A stretch of DNA of 64,000 nt, from assembly GCA_013214705.1 (NCBI GenBank), contig JABSRZ010000009.1, positions 1-64,000 on the forward strand, in the 5' to 3' direction. Source of the DNA: Hyphomicrobiales bacterium (lineage in GTDB: Bacteria > Pseudomonadota > Alphaproteobacteria > Rhizobiales > OSC116). The position numbers and the translations under genes are program-made. Under the pieces are notes generated by a model that was given only the letters and a program-made list of their open reading frames with translations, ran no database searches and had not been told where the DNA came from. Shown here one piece after another: positions 21,407 through 32,152 of the stretch (position 1 is its first letter; every line of letters begins with the position of its first letter).

Positions 21407-21925
21407 ATGGACGAAAGTAAGATTCCTGCTGGCAAAGATGTGCCAAACGACATTAATGTCATCATCGAAATACCTCAAGGCAGCTCGATTAAATATGAGG
21501 TGGACAAAGCCTCTGGCGCCATATTTGTCGATCGGTTTTTGTTCACTCCGATGTATTACCCGTGCAATTATGGCTATATTCCGGCCACACTTTCTGACGA
21601 TGGTGACCCGGTCGATGTACTGGTTATATCGCCGCAACCGGTTGTGCCTGGCAGCGTCATCCGCGCCCGTCCCATTGGTGTATTTTTGATGGAAGATGAA
21701 AGTGGTGGTGATGAAAAAATCATCGCTGTGCCACATGACAAAGTGACAACCGAATTTACCAACGTAAATTCATTGGACGATTTGCCCAAGTTAACTGTCG
21801 ATAAAATTCAACATTTCTTTGAACGATATAAAGACCTAGAACCCGGTAAATGGGTTAAAGTGGTTGGGTTTGAAGGGGCTGATGTGGCGCGCCAAAAAAT
21901 TATCGAAGGTTTTGACCGCGCTTAA
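21407..21925 (+). CDS. ppa: Inorganic diphosphatase
   Basis: [33 protein letters not shown]. Confidence 0.97.
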   Translation: MDESKIPAGKDVPNDINVIIEIPQGSSIKYEVDKASGAIFVDRFLFTPMYYPCNYGYIPATLSDDGDPVDVLVISPQPVVPGSVIRARPIGVFLMEDESGGDEKIIAVPHDKVTTEFTNVNSLDDLPKLTVDKIQHFFERYKDLEPGKWVKVVGFEGADVARQKIIEGFDRA

Positions 21926-21964
21926 GCTAAGCCATAGTTAAATTATAGCCGCATATACAAATAG

Positions 21965-22004
21965 GCCAGCGTCATACATTTATTATGACACTGGCTTTTT
22001 TTTT
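21965..22004 (+). terminator. Rho-independent terminator downstream of ppa
   Basis: GCCAGCGTCATA-N7-TATGACACTGGC followed by a T9 run. Confidence 0.85.
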
Positions 22005-22024
22005 GATTCCAAGCAAACTACCGA

Positions 22025-24295
22025 TTAGCTCTTGGCTATTTGGGCATCGACCACACTTAAAGCCGTCAAATTCATCAACCCACGTGACGTCACAGTGTCA
22101 GTTACAATATGCACCGGTTGTTTCATACCCAATAATATCGGCCCTACATTCAGCCCATTGCCAAGTGATTTAAGCAAATTAAAGCATGAGTTAGCTGCGT
22201 CTAAACTAGGGAATACCAACAGGTTTGCCCGGCCGGTTAAACGCGAGTCCGGAAATAAGTTCGCCCTAATTTCGGGGTCCATCGCCGCGTCAGCATGCAT
22301 CTCGCCATCCACTTCAAGCTCGGGCGCAATTTGGTTTAAAACCTCCACCGCTTTGCGCATCTTAACTGCAGATTTTGTCGGCGCATTGCCAAAATTACTA
22401 TGGCTAACCAGAGCTATTTTAGGCGTTATACCAAAACGTTGTAGCTCTTCTGCCGCCATTAATGTTGTCTCCACAATTTCATCTATTGTCGGGTCTGGTG
22501 TCACATAGGTATCGCAGAAAAATAGCGCGCCTGAATCTAGCACTAAACCACTCATTGCCGACACTTGTTTTACATTTTCGCGTTTGCCAATAATGCTCAA
22601 TACATATTTTAAATGCCAAAAATATTCGCCATATGAACCGCATATCATGGTATCCACTTCGCCACGTTTTAACATTATGGCGGCAATGGCCGTGCTATTT
22701 GTGCGGATAATGGTGCGCGCTTCAGCTGGGGTAATGCCATCACGCTTCATTATATTGTGAAATTCTTTCCAATAATCGACATAACGTTCGTCATTTTCGG
22801 GGTTACAAATTTCGAAATCTTCATGCGGGCGAATGTGCAAGCCCAGCTGTTCGCAGCGGTTGGCAATCACATCTGGCCGGCCAATTAATATTGGTATGGC
22901 AATGCCTTCATCTATCACCGTTTGCACAGTGCGCAATACGCGTCTATCTTCACCCTCGGCATAAACAATGCGTTTGGGTGCGGTTTTGGCTTTGTCCAAA
23001 ACTGGTTTCATCAGCATTTGCGAGCGGTAAACAAATTGTTCGAGTTGGTTTTTATAGGCGTCAAAATCTTCTATCGGCCGGGTGGCAACGCCACTATCCA
23101 TAGCCGCTTTGGCCACGGCTGGGGCAATTTCTACCAATAAACGTTGGTCAAATGGCTTGGGGATGACATATTCGCGCCCAAAAGTTAGCCGCTCACCTCT
23201 ATAGGCATTGGCCACCACTTCTGAAGCCTCCACCATGGCCAAATCGGCAATGGCAACCACGCAGGCGCGTTTCATTTCTTCATTAATGGTGGTTGCGCCA
23301 ACATCCAATGCGCCCCTAAAAATAAACGGGAAGCACAATACGTTATTCACCTGATTGGCCGAATCACTCCGGCCAGTGGCGATGATGGCATCTGGCCGGG
23401 CCGCCAGCGCAACTTCTGGCATAATTTCCGGTGTTGGGTTTGCCAGCGCCAAAATAATCGGGTCACGCGCCATTGGTTTTATCATTTCTGCCGATAGTAA
23501 ATTAGGCGCAGACAGGCCTAAAAATATATCCGCACCGACCAAAGCGTCATTCAGTTCGATTTTTATATCTTGCGCGAAGGCCATTTTTTGCGGCGATGCC
23601 GAATTATGACCGGTATGGATGTGGCCGCTATGGTCGTATAAATATATATTTTTTTTCTGAGCGCCAAGGGTCAGCAACAAGTTAAGACAAGCAATACCGG
23701 CAGCACCGCCACCAGTGGTGACTATTTTCACATCTTCGATATTCTTTTTCACCAGCCGCAAAGCGTTAAACACCGCCGCGCCCGCCACAATGGCCGTGCC
23801 ATGTTGGTCATCATGAAAAACCGGAATATTCATCCGTTCTCTTAAGTCTGTTTCAACTTCAAAACACTCTGGCGCTTTGATGTCTTCTAGGTTAATGGCG
23901 CCAAAAGTTGGTTCTAACGACGCGATGATGTCGGCTAATTTTTTAGGGTCGGTTTCGTCAATCTCAATGTCAAAAACATCAATATCTGCGAATTTTTTAA
24001 ACAATACCGCCTTGCCCTCCATAACGGGTTTTGATGCCAATGGCCCAATATTGCCCAAGCCCAAAACCGCTGTGCCGTTGGTGATCACGCCGACCAAATT
24101 GCCTTTTATGGTATAATCACGTACAGTTTGAGGGTCATCAACAATCTCTAAACAAGCCTCGGCCACACCCGGCGAATAAGCCAAAGATAAATCCTGCGCG
24201 TTGCCCAGCGGTTTGGTGGCCGTGATGGTCAATTTTCCGGGGCGGGGGTATTTATGATAATGCAAAGCGCGTTTTTTTAGATTTTCATCAGACAT
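22025..24295 (-). CDS. maeB: NADP-dependent malic enzyme with C-terminal phosphotransacetylase-like domain
   Basis: [52 protein letters not shown]; 756 aa. Confidence 0.96.
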   Translation of the reverse strand: MSDENLKKRALHYHKYPRPGKLTITATKPLGNAQDLSLAYSPGVAEACLEIVDDPQTVRDYTIKGNLVGVITNGTAVLGLGNIGPLASKPVMEGKAVLFKKFADIDVFDIEIDETDPKKLADIIASLEPTFGAINLEDIKAPECFEVETDLRERMNIPVFHDDQHGTAIVAGAAVFNALRLVKKNIEDVKIVTTGGGAAGIACLNLLLTLGAQKKNIYLYDHSGHIHTGHNSASPQKMAFAQDIKIELNDALVGADIFLGLSAPNLLSAEMIKPMARDPIILALANPTPEIMPEVALAARPDAIIATGRSDSANQVNNVLCFPFIFRGALDVGATTINEEMKRACVVAIADLAMVEASEVVANAYRGERLTFGREYVIPKPFDQRLLVEIAPAVAKAAMDSGVATRPIEDFDAYKNQLEQFVYRSQMLMKPVLDKAKTAPKRIVYAEGEDRRVLRTVQTVIDEGIAIPILIGRPDVIANRCEQLGLHIRPHEDFEICNPENDERYVDYWKEFHNIMKRDGITPAEARTIIRTNSTAIAAIMLKRGEVDTMICGSYGEYFWHLKYVLSIIGKRENVKQVSAMSGLVLDSGALFFCDTYVTPDPTIDEIVETTLMAAEELQRFGITPKIALVSHSNFGNAPTKSAVKMRKAVEVLNQIAPELEVDGEMHADAAMDPEIRANLFPDSRLTGRANLLVFPSLDAANSCFNLLKSLGNGLNVGPILLGMKQPVHIVTDTVTSRGLMNLTALSVVDAQIAKS

Positions 24296-24543
24296 TCAAT
24301 TGACCTTAATAATTAGTGGCTTAATAATTGAGCCTAATTCACTCGCTTCATATGTAAAGCCTTTTTTGGCTTAAGCTTGGCAATATACCGGAGCTATTAT
24401 AACATTTGGCTGGCTTTAACCGACTTTATCGCCATTAAAGGCGGCTCTCGTTTACCAAAACCAACAAAAATTAAGCCACGCCCTTGCGTTAGCGGATATT
24501 TCGCTTATATCTACTATGAAACCAACAGATTGAGGCTTAAAAT

Positions 24544-24828
24544 ATGCTTGCGTTATATAATTTATTCGGAACCGTTATTGACATCGTACTTTTTGTGCTC
24601 ATTGCCAATGCGATTATTTCTTGGCTTATGGCTTTCGGCATCATTAACATGGAAAACAAATTTGTCGGCACCATATATTCTATTTTGCAACGCTTTACCG
24701 AGCCGATGTTGCGCCCCATCCGCAAGCTTATCCCCAATTTGGGTGGCTTGGATATTTCGCCCATCGTGTTGATATTGGCTTTATTCTTCCTGCGCGATTT
24801 GGTCTATCAATATCGTCTTTTTGGCTAA
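24544..24828 (+). CDS. YggT family membrane protein
   Basis: LANAIISWLMAFGIIN..., RFTEPMLRPIRKLIPNLGGLDISPIVLILALFFLR. Confidence 0.9.
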   Translation: MLALYNLFGTVIDIVLFVLIANAIISWLMAFGIINMENKFVGTIYSILQRFTEPMLRPIRKLIPNLGGLDISPIVLILALFFLRDLVYQYRLFG

Positions 24829-24861
24829 AATAGTTTAAATAAATACTGAGTATGCTTTCAT

Positions 24862-25752
24862 ATGACGCCACATATTGCCAAAAAGATAGACGGCCGCGCC
24901 ATTGCCCAAAAACTGCGCAATAATTTAGCCCAAAGTGTGGCAAAAATTAAAGCTGAAACCGGCAAAACACCCACTCTGGCGGTGGTATTGGTGGGGCAGG
25001 ACCCGGCGTCTGAAGTTTATGTGCGCATGAAACGCAAACAAACTCAAGAAATAGGCATGACCTCGATAGAGCATAAACTGCCAGCTGACACCAGCCAACA
25101 AGCTGTGCTGGATTTGGTAAAAACCTTAAATGACGATGACGATGTGAACGGCATATTGGTACAGTTTCCGGTGCCAGACCACATTAGCCAACAAAAAATT
25201 ATCGAACTTATATCGCCTGAAAAAGATGTCGATGGCTTACACCCGTTAAATGCTGGCAAGCTTGCCGCTGGGGTTGAGGCTTTGGTATCTTGCACCCCGA
25301 TGGGTTGCGTGCTGTTGGCCAAAGACCAATTGGGCGACTTAACGGGTTTAAATGCGGTTATCATTGGCCGCTCAAACCTTGTCGGCAAACCAGTTGCACA
25401 ATTATTATTAAAACAAAACGCCACCGTCACCATTTGCCATTCGCGCAGCAAAGACATTGCCAAAATATGCGCCAATGCCGATTTGCTGATCGCCGCAGTT
25501 GGCCGCCCCAATATGGTAAAAGCCGATTGGGTCAAACCAGGCGCGTGTGTTATAGATGTCGGCATAAACCGCATTGCCCAAGCTGGCAAAAAAGACAGGT
25601 TGGTTGGTGATGTTGATGCAGCAGAGGTGAGCCAAGTGGCCGGCAGCCTAAGCCCTGTGCCGGGTGGCGTCGGGCCGATGACCATTGCCTGCTTATTGCG
25701 CAATACATTGCAGGCTTTTTGCGCCCAAAATAACCTTGAAATGAAATTATAA
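24862..25752 (+). CDS. folD: Bifunctional methylenetetrahydrofolate dehydrogenase/cyclohydrolase
   Basis: GILVQFPVPDHI, PEKDVDGLHPLNAGKL, VIGRSNLVGKPVAQLLL, PGGVGPMTIACLL. Confidence 0.97.
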   Translation: MTPHIAKKIDGRAIAQKLRNNLAQSVAKIKAETGKTPTLAVVLVGQDPASEVYVRMKRKQTQEIGMTSIEHKLPADTSQQAVLDLVKTLNDDDDVNGILVQFPVPDHISQQKIIELISPEKDVDGLHPLNAGKLAAGVEALVSCTPMGCVLLAKDQLGDLTGLNAVIIGRSNLVGKPVAQLLLKQNATVTICHSRSKDIAKICANADLLIAAVGRPNMVKADWVKPGACVIDVGINRIAQAGKKDRLVGDVDAAEVSQVAGSLSPVPGGVGPMTIACLLRNTLQAFCAQNNLEMKL

Positions 25753-25782
25753 ATATATTTGCAAATTATCAAACTGGTGTCA

Positions 25783-26562
25783 CTAAGTGGCCATCATAAA
25801 TTTGCCCATAATTTTAGCCAATAATCCACGTGGCATTAGCCGGGTGAATATCGGTATAATTTTATTAACGCCGCCGGTAATCACTATGGTTTTGCCGCGC
25901 ATATAGCCGTTAAAACCCAATATTGCCACTTGTTGAGCGCTCATCATCGCCGAATTTTCTAACATTTCTGAGCGTTGGTATTTTGCACGTTTGCCAAATT
26001 CAGTTTTGGTCGAGCCCGGGCAAAGCGCGCATATTTTAACCTCCAAATCCTGACATTCCACGGCCAATGCCTCGGTAAATGACAACACATAGGCCTTGCT
26101 CGCGCCATAAACCGCCATATAGGGTGTCGGCAGAAATGACAAAACTGACGCCACATTTAGCACCCCACCCTTATGCTTAATCACCTGATCTAGCATTAAC
26201 CTAGTTAGCTCGGTCAATGACCTTACATTGAGGTCGAGCATATTTAATTGTTCTTCCGTCGAGAGTTTTTGCACCGCATCATTTAAGCCAAAACCGGCAT
26301 TATTGACCAGATGTTTCACCTCTAATTTCTCATCGCCTAAAAATGTTAGTAATGTTTTTGCAGCATCTATTGCCGATAAATCAAGCGCCAAGACCGCCAC
26401 TTCTACCTTATATTGTGCGCGCAATTTGGCCGCCACAGTTTCGAGCTTGTCGCCGCTGCGTGCCACCAATAATAGATTTTCACCTTGGTTGGCAAATTGC
26501 TGGGCTAATTCTGCCCCAATGCCACCTGATGCGCCGGTGATAAGCGTAATTAATTGGCTCAC
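25783..26562 (-). CDS. SDR family NAD(P)-dependent oxidoreductase
   Basis: ITGASGGIGAELAQQFA, YGASKAYVLSF. Confidence 0.93.
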   Translation of the reverse strand: MSQLITLITGASGGIGAELAQQFANQGENLLLVARSGDKLETVAAKLRAQYKVEVAVLALDLSAIDAAKTLLTFLGDEKLEVKHLVNNAGFGLNDAVQKLSTEEQLNMLDLNVRSLTELTRLMLDQVIKHKGGVLNVASVLSFLPTPYMAVYGASKAYVLSFTEALAVECQDLEVKICALCPGSTKTEFGKRAKYQRSEMLENSAMMSAQQVAILGFNGYMRGKTIVITGGVNKIIPIFTRLMPRGLLAKIMGKFMMAT

Positions 26563-27017
26563 ATGCTTGCCCTCACAATTTCTCGAAGCGCGATGCGGTC
26601 ATTGGTCGAAACCCCTAACAATTCGGACACCCGCCAAACTAAATTATCTTCAAACGGGGTAATCTCATTGTCAGCTAGCACTATTTTCCACAATAATTTT
26701 ACGATTTCTTTGCGGCCATCATTGTCCAACTGCTCATTTAGTTTTTTGGTAAACTGATACAGGTCAATAGCTTCGCGCTCGGCTATGTCGGCATCTTTAA
26801 CCAATAATGTCGCATCATCTTCGGATATATCGAAATATTTTTGAATTTGCCGATGCATAACTTTGGCTTCTTCGGGGCTATAAAACCCATCTATGCGCGC
26901 CGCATGTACCATTAAGGCCACCGCAGAAAGTTTAAAATCATCGTCATTTAAATCGGCACCACTTAGTTTTGGGCCGGTAATTTTTTCGGCAAATGCCTTA
27001 AGTTTATTCCACATCAT
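26559..27017 (-). CDS. TerB family tellurite-resistance-like protein
   Basis: ALMVHAARIDGFYSPEEAKVMHRQIQKYFDIS...KLLWKIVLADNEITPFEDNLVWRVSELLGV. Confidence 0.85.
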   Translation of the reverse strand: MMWNKLKAFAEKITGPKLSGADLNDDDFKLSAVALMVHAARIDGFYSPEEAKVMHRQIQKYFDISEDDATLLVKDADIAEREAIDLYQFTKKLNEQLDNDGRKEIVKLLWKIVLADNEITPFEDNLVWRVSELLGVSTNDRIALREIVRASM

Positions 27018-27026
27018 AACCTCACT

Positions 27027-29024
27027 TTAAAAATCTGCATTGTCATTTTCATCTAACGGGCCCGGGTCATCTGGGCGGCGCGGCATAATTATTTCTTTGC
27101 CACCAGCTTTAACTTTAATCGCCGGGCGGCTTCTATACGGGCCGTTATTGCCGACTGATTTTTTAACTGCAGTTTTGCTTGAAGTTTTCCTTCCCACAAC
27201 CTTTGCGCCGGAAGCCTTTTTAGCTCTGTCTTTAGGAGCCACTTTCGCCGGTTTTTTGGGTTTATCGCCAGATTTTTCAACACTTACTGATTTTTGGGCA
27301 TTTATCGGCTTTTTCACACTTAAAGCCTGTTGGTTGCCGTTTTGCAGTCCAGCCGATTTGGCATCGCCAGATTTTTGCGGGCTAGCATCGGCAGGCTGAA
27401 ACTCGGCATCAGCAATGAGAGCAATTTTATCGTCAGCTTTTTCTGCTTTTTCTATGTTGATGGCTTTTTCCACAGCTGGTTTCATCGCTACACTTACCGC
27501 CTTGGCTTCAACTTCTTGCGCCACAACCAATTTCTGCTGGCTTTCTTTTACCTGTTCTGCGGCAATCGCCACCGCCTGCTGAGCCGATTTTTGGGCTAGC
27601 TTGGCGCTGCTTTTGGCTTCGACGATGATTTTTTCTTGGGCTTCAAACGTCTCAAATTCATTCACTTGGTGTTCGAGCAAAATGTTAACTGCCAAATCGG
27701 CTTCAACTTGCGCCAAATTATAATCTGGCATTTTCCACTCATAGGCATCTAACTCGCCGCTGAGTGCCGACACCGGCAACCATGTCACTGCTATATGGCC
27801 ATCGGCAAGCCACATCGGGTCAGCCGGGGCTTTTTGCGCCCGCGCCAACCATTCTGCAACCAAGCCTTTATTGCCAAGCTCGCCTTGCTCTATTTTGGCC
27901 ATCAATGTGCACACCCGGGCGCTTGGGTCATCTGCCACAATGCTGCCCAACGCGTTACGTGCCACTGTCCAATCTTGCTGCTCTATCGCCACGCGCGCCA
28001 CCACAACGCCGGCCTCAACCGCCGCCTGATGTTTTACCGCAACATTGCCAACGCCGGCTTTTTCGGCAAATATTTGCACGCGTTTCAATCTCGCTTTGGG
28101 TTTTTCTAAATCTCTGCTTAGCGCAAATAACGCCCCAAGCTCGGGATGAGGTGCCAAGCGCCAGCATCTTTCTAACAATTTGTGAGCTTTACGCACACTG
28201 CCTTTGTTTAACAATAATTGCGCCGCCAATAAAGTGGCGGGCACCAAGTCTGGGGCGTTATTGCGCGCCTCCAAAGTGAGCTCTAGCGCCCGTTCGGCTT
28301 GGCCATCTGCCAGCCTTTGTGCCTCGGCGGTTTGAAGCACTGCGCGTTTGCGCTTTATGTCAGCTTGTTTTGCCATTGGCAAACGCCCCAGCATAAGTAA
28401 GCTGTTTAATGCCCCTGCCCAATCGCCTTCGTTGGTTTGCAAATCAAATAATCCATTGAGCGCCCATTTGCTTTGGTCATCGGCCGCCACCGCGTCCAAC
28501 GCGATAAGTTTAGCCGCGCCGCCATCGTCATTACGCTGCGCCTCGACAAATAAACCGCGCAAACCCAACATTTTTGTCGCGGTTTTATCGGCCATTTTTT
28601 CAAACGCTTTATGCGCCAATTGCTTATTGCCTTCTAACTGTGCGGTTTGTGCTTGCAGCAATAAAGTTAGCGGTTCTTGATCTAGTTTTTCATCCGCTAT
28701 GCGGGCAAATTTACGCGCCGCTTTGGCATCGCCAGTGCCAACAGCAATGATGCCTTTGGACAAAGCCTCATAACCTTTGCGGCGGCGGCGGCTAGAGAAA
28801 AACAGGCCAAACGCATCGGGCGCGCCCAAAATGCTATGCGCCAAACGCCACAAGATAACCGATACAAATACCAGAATAATAATGGCGGCAATGAATAAGC
28901 CGATAGATGATTTAATGTGATAGTTAAACCAGTTAAACTCAACAATGCCGGGATTGTCATTCAGCCACACAATGGCGGTTACAAAAGCCGCAAAAGCTAC
29001 AAAATATGTAATTAGTCTGATCAT
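27027..29024 (-). CDS. hemY: Heme biosynthesis HemY-like TPR membrane protein with long basic C-terminal tail
   Basis: N-terminal two-TM region then TPR-rich region; adjacent to mitofilin-like, hemD and hemC genes. Confidence 0.85.
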   Translation of the reverse strand: MIRLITYFVAFAAFVTAIVWLNDNPGIVEFNWFNYHIKSSIGLFIAAIIILVFVSVILWRLAHSILGAPDAFGLFFSSRRRRKGYEALSKGIIAVGTGDAKAARKFARIADEKLDQEPLTLLLQAQTAQLEGNKQLAHKAFEKMADKTATKMLGLRGLFVEAQRNDDGGAAKLIALDAVAADDQSKWALNGLFDLQTNEGDWAGALNSLLMLGRLPMAKQADIKRKRAVLQTAEAQRLADGQAERALELTLEARNNAPDLVPATLLAAQLLLNKGSVRKAHKLLERCWRLAPHPELGALFALSRDLEKPKARLKRVQIFAEKAGVGNVAVKHQAAVEAGVVVARVAIEQQDWTVARNALGSIVADDPSARVCTLMAKIEQGELGNKGLVAEWLARAQKAPADPMWLADGHIAVTWLPVSALSGELDAYEWKMPDYNLAQVEADLAVNILLEHQVNEFETFEAQEKIIVEAKSSAKLAQKSAQQAVAIAAEQVKESQQKLVVAQEVEAKAVSVAMKPAVEKAINIEKAEKADDKIALIADAEFQPADASPQKSGDAKSAGLQNGNQQALSVKKPINAQKSVSVEKSGDKPKKPAKVAPKDRAKKASGAKVVGRKTSSKTAVKKSVGNNGPYRSRPAIKVKAGGKEIIMPRRPDDPGPLDENDNADF

Positions 29025-29036
29025 TTCATCACCTGC

Positions 29037-30338
29037 TTAATTTGCTATTTGCAATGATTTTAATATATCGCCGCTCACCTGACGCATTAATTGTTTGGCC
29101 AACAGCCGGGTTTTAACCGAAGCAACCCATGGGGCAAAAACCTGCTGCGCTGGCCCGGCCAAACCTTGGCTTTGCGCTAGCGCAGTTGGCAAATCTTTAG
29201 CCAACACCGCCACTTCCATCCGCGCCAACACCGCTTCCGCATCATCGCCTTCAACATTGCCGGTACGGCGGATCGAGATGATCGATTTAGCGTTGCCGAT
29301 AAATTTATCCAATACCGATTTGCCTTCACCTTTTAAATCGGCAATCAATGCCGCTTCTAATAAATCATCAAATTGGCCATATAGGTTTATTTCGCTGGCA
29401 ATGCCGCTGGCGGCAAAAGCTTGTAATTGGGTTAGTGCCGCGTTCTCGCCAGCTAAAGCTAGCAATATATCTAATTCGGCCACAAATGGTTTTTCATCTT
29501 GCAAAGCCCGCTCTAAAGCTGCAACGGCTAAGGCCGAAGCCATATTGCCCGCGCCTTGTACCACCGTAGTTTTACTAATCCGCTCCGCATTCTTGGCATT
29601 ATCTTCTATATCTTGTTGTAGCGAGATGAGCTTTTCATCCAAGATGCTGATTTGTAGCTTTATTTCTGCCACCACCGCATCTTGCTGGCCATCGACATTG
29701 GTTTGGCTGGCTAATAGTGCCGCCACATCGGTTGAGCCACCGGTTTCTGCCAGCCTAATGGGAGCAGATGCTTGGGTTTCGGCATTTGCCAATTTTGCTT
29801 TTAATTCATCTATTATCGCCGCAATTGTGGCTAATTCTGTGGATTGGCTATTCATATTTTCATCTGCCGCAAGCCGTTGGCGGCCATCTTGCTCGGCCAA
29901 ATTATCGATCTCGGTTTGGGCTAGGCTCATTTCACCTTCCAATGCCAATATGCGGGTTGATATATTGGTATATCTTTCCTCCAGCACATTTGTATCATCT
30001 GCGCCGTTTAGCAATTGGTTCAACCCGCCTAAACTGCTAGAGGTAACCAGATAATAACCCAGTCCAAACAATATGGCGATGCTGGCTATGCCGCCAAACA
30101 CCGCTGCGATGATGAGTGACCCCAATGGGTTAGATTTACTGACAATTGGCGGTAGCAAATCATCGAGCTGAGCGTCAAGCGCCTCGATAGACTCTTGTTC
30201 ATCAGCAGACTCCTGTGCATCGGCCCCCACAACCACCTCTTCGACTTCAATAACTTCAATAGTTTCAACATCATCTGAAATATTTGAGTTTTTATCATTC
30301 AATTTTTTATCATCACTCATTTTGTCATCACTCATCAT
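29037..30338 (-). CDS. Mitofilin-like (COG4223-type) inner membrane protein
   Basis: Acidic N-terminus, single TM LIIAAVFGGIASIAILFGLGYYLV, coiled coil, conserved C-terminus; location between hemY and hemD. Confidence 0.8.
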   Translation of the reverse strand: MMSDDKMSDDKKLNDKNSNISDDVETIEVIEVEEVVVGADAQESADEQESIEALDAQLDDLLPPIVSKSNPLGSLIIAAVFGGIASIAILFGLGYYLVTSSSLGGLNQLLNGADDTNVLEERYTNISTRILALEGEMSLAQTEIDNLAEQDGRQRLAADENMNSQSTELATIAAIIDELKAKLANAETQASAPIRLAETGGSTDVAALLASQTNVDGQQDAVVAEIKLQISILDEKLISLQQDIEDNAKNAERISKTTVVQGAGNMASALAVAALERALQDEKPFVAELDILLALAGENAALTQLQAFAASGIASEINLYGQFDDLLEAALIADLKGEGKSVLDKFIGNAKSIISIRRTGNVEGDDAEAVLARMEVAVLAKDLPTALAQSQGLAGPAQQVFAPWVASVKTRLLAKQLMRQVSGDILKSLQIAN

Positions 30339-30362
30339 GTCGACCTATAAAGTCGGGGCTAT

Positions 30363-31082
30363 TTATAACTTTTTTTGCAACAATGCCAATAAATCATCTT
30401 CATTGGCCTGCGCAGCAGAATATATATGTTTAAGATAGGGTGTGCAGACCCGCTGTGCAATGGTTTTTGACAAACAAAATGTGGGTATTTCTGCAATTGC
30501 CGACATCAGCCCCAAATTGCCAATGTTATTCAGAAATATTTTGGCACTGCGTTGCGAATAAAACAACATTGCATCGAGTTTTTGGCTTTTGATCAGCTCT
30601 ATTATATCTGCCGGCAAATGCTCTATCTCATCCATAATATAGGCCTGAATGCGCTCAGTCACTATGCCAACATCAGCTAATTTTTGGCTTAAATTACCGG
30701 CTTGATGCACACCCGATATATGCAATAAAGGTTTGGTCAGCTGTCTCGTTTTATAATCGGCCTCGATGGCTTGGCACAACGTTTCAACATCGCCATCGCC
30801 TTGCGCCAAAACTTCAAACCCGCACGCCAGCGCCATTTGTTTGGTTTGCGCGCCCACCACATAACAGCCTAAATTACGCAGGTCTCTGTGGTTTTCTACC
30901 GCTCTTATGCCATTAGCAGAGGTGAAAATCAGAGCCGATATGGCATTTGTTTTGGGTGGCTTAAAATCTAGCGGTCTATATTTCATCATCGGCGCGTGCA
31001 GAGCTTTATAACCCATTTGCGCGAGTTTTTTGGCGGTGCGGCTAAAGTCTGCCTTGGGGCGGGTGACAAGAATTTGGCGCAT
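30363..31082 (-). CDS. hemD: Uroporphyrinogen-III synthase
   Basis: ILVTRPKADFSRTAKKLAQMG...LIFTSANGIRAVENH; adjacent to hemC. Confidence 0.88.
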   Translation of the reverse strand: MRQILVTRPKADFSRTAKKLAQMGYKALHAPMMKYRPLDFKPPKTNAISALIFTSANGIRAVENHRDLRNLGCYVVGAQTKQMALACGFEVLAQGDGDVETLCQAIEADYKTRQLTKPLLHISGVHQAGNLSQKLADVGIVTERIQAYIMDEIEHLPADIIELIKSQKLDAMLFYSQRSAKIFLNNIGNLGLMSAIAEIPTFCLSKTIAQRVCTPYLKHIYSAAQANEDDLLALLQKKL

Positions 31083-31116
31083 AAATGTTCACAATCCTTC
31101 ACTCTATCTATATAAA

Positions 31117-32064
31117 CTAGATCTCACATAATGGCTCAAAAAAATCTGGCCCGGCTTTTTCTAACAATTCTAGGCCTAGGTTACGCCCAAACACTTCGGC
31201 TTGGTTTAGCGGCGCGGTTATGGCCGCATCATGCACAATTTTGCCATCTGGGGTTAATATTTTGCCTTTAAACTCTATTTGTTGGCCAAACACTTGGGCT
31301 AAGGCAGCTATCGGTGTGCGGCAGGAGCCATCTAATGCCCGCAAAAAAGCCCGTTCCATATTTATTTCGGCTTGTGATTCGCCGCAATTAATTGCCGACA
31401 ATAATCTTATCATCGGTATATCATCATCGCGCACTTCTAGGCCAATAGCCCCCTGCGCCACCGCTGGCAGCATGTCTTTGGCCGAAATGGCATGAGTCAT
31501 CACTTCATTTATGCCCAGCCGATTCAAGCCCGCCACCGCCAAAATAGTCGCATCGACATCACCATTGGCAAGTTTTTCAAGCCGCGTATTGACGCTGCCC
31601 CGAAAATTTACAATTTTCAAATCTGGCCGTTTGGCCAGCAAAATAGCCGCACGGCGTAACGATGAACTGCCCACCACTGCGCCTATAGGCAATTCTTGTA
31701 ACGCGCTATATTTAATAGATATAAAGGCATCTCGCACATCTTCACGTGGTAAAATGGCTGCCATTACAAGCCCTTGCGGCAATATAGTCGGCACATCTTT
31801 CATGCTATGCACCGCTATGTCTATGCCGCCATTAATAAGCTGGTTTTCAATCTCTTTGGTAAACAGGCCTTTGCCGCCAAACTCGCGCAATGGCTTGTCT
31901 TGGATCTGGTCACCCTTGGTGGAGATGGCTATAATTTCAAAATCATCTTCTTGCAGCTTAAACGCCGATTTTATCCGGTCGCGGGTCTGGTAAGCCTGCG
32001 CCAAAGCCAAAGGGCTACCCCTTGTGCCTATTTTAATCGGTAATGTTAAATTTTGCGGAATCAT
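31117..32064 (-). CDS. hemC: Hydroxymethylbilane synthase
   Basis: KIGTRGSPLALAQA, GGKGLFTKEIE, AVHSMKDVPT, GSSSLRRAA, NFRGSVNTRLEKL. Confidence 0.97.
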   Translation of the reverse strand: MIPQNLTLPIKIGTRGSPLALAQAYQTRDRIKSAFKLQEDDFEIIAISTKGDQIQDKPLREFGGKGLFTKEIENQLINGGIDIAVHSMKDVPTILPQGLVMAAILPREDVRDAFISIKYSALQELPIGAVVGSSSLRRAAILLAKRPDLKIVNFRGSVNTRLEKLANGDVDATILAVAGLNRLGINEVMTHAISAKDMLPAVAQGAIGLEVRDDDIPMIRLLSAINCGESQAEINMERAFLRALDGSCRTPIAALAQVFGQQIEFKGKILTPDGKIVHDAAITAPLNQAEVFGRNLGLELLEKAGPDFFEPLCEI

Positions 32065-32152
32065 ATTCACAGCTTGCCTCATGGTGGCGTTTATTATAAA
32101 AGCGTCTCATATATGTATATATATCGCATTTAGGTCAAGTGGGTTTAATCAA

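Noticed and set aside
29095-30054. 319-aa plus-strand ORF antisense to the mitofilin-like gene
   Set aside because: Antisense shadow of an Ala-rich coiled-coil gene; no ribosome site or family resemblance, and the minus-strand gene fits the hem cluster.
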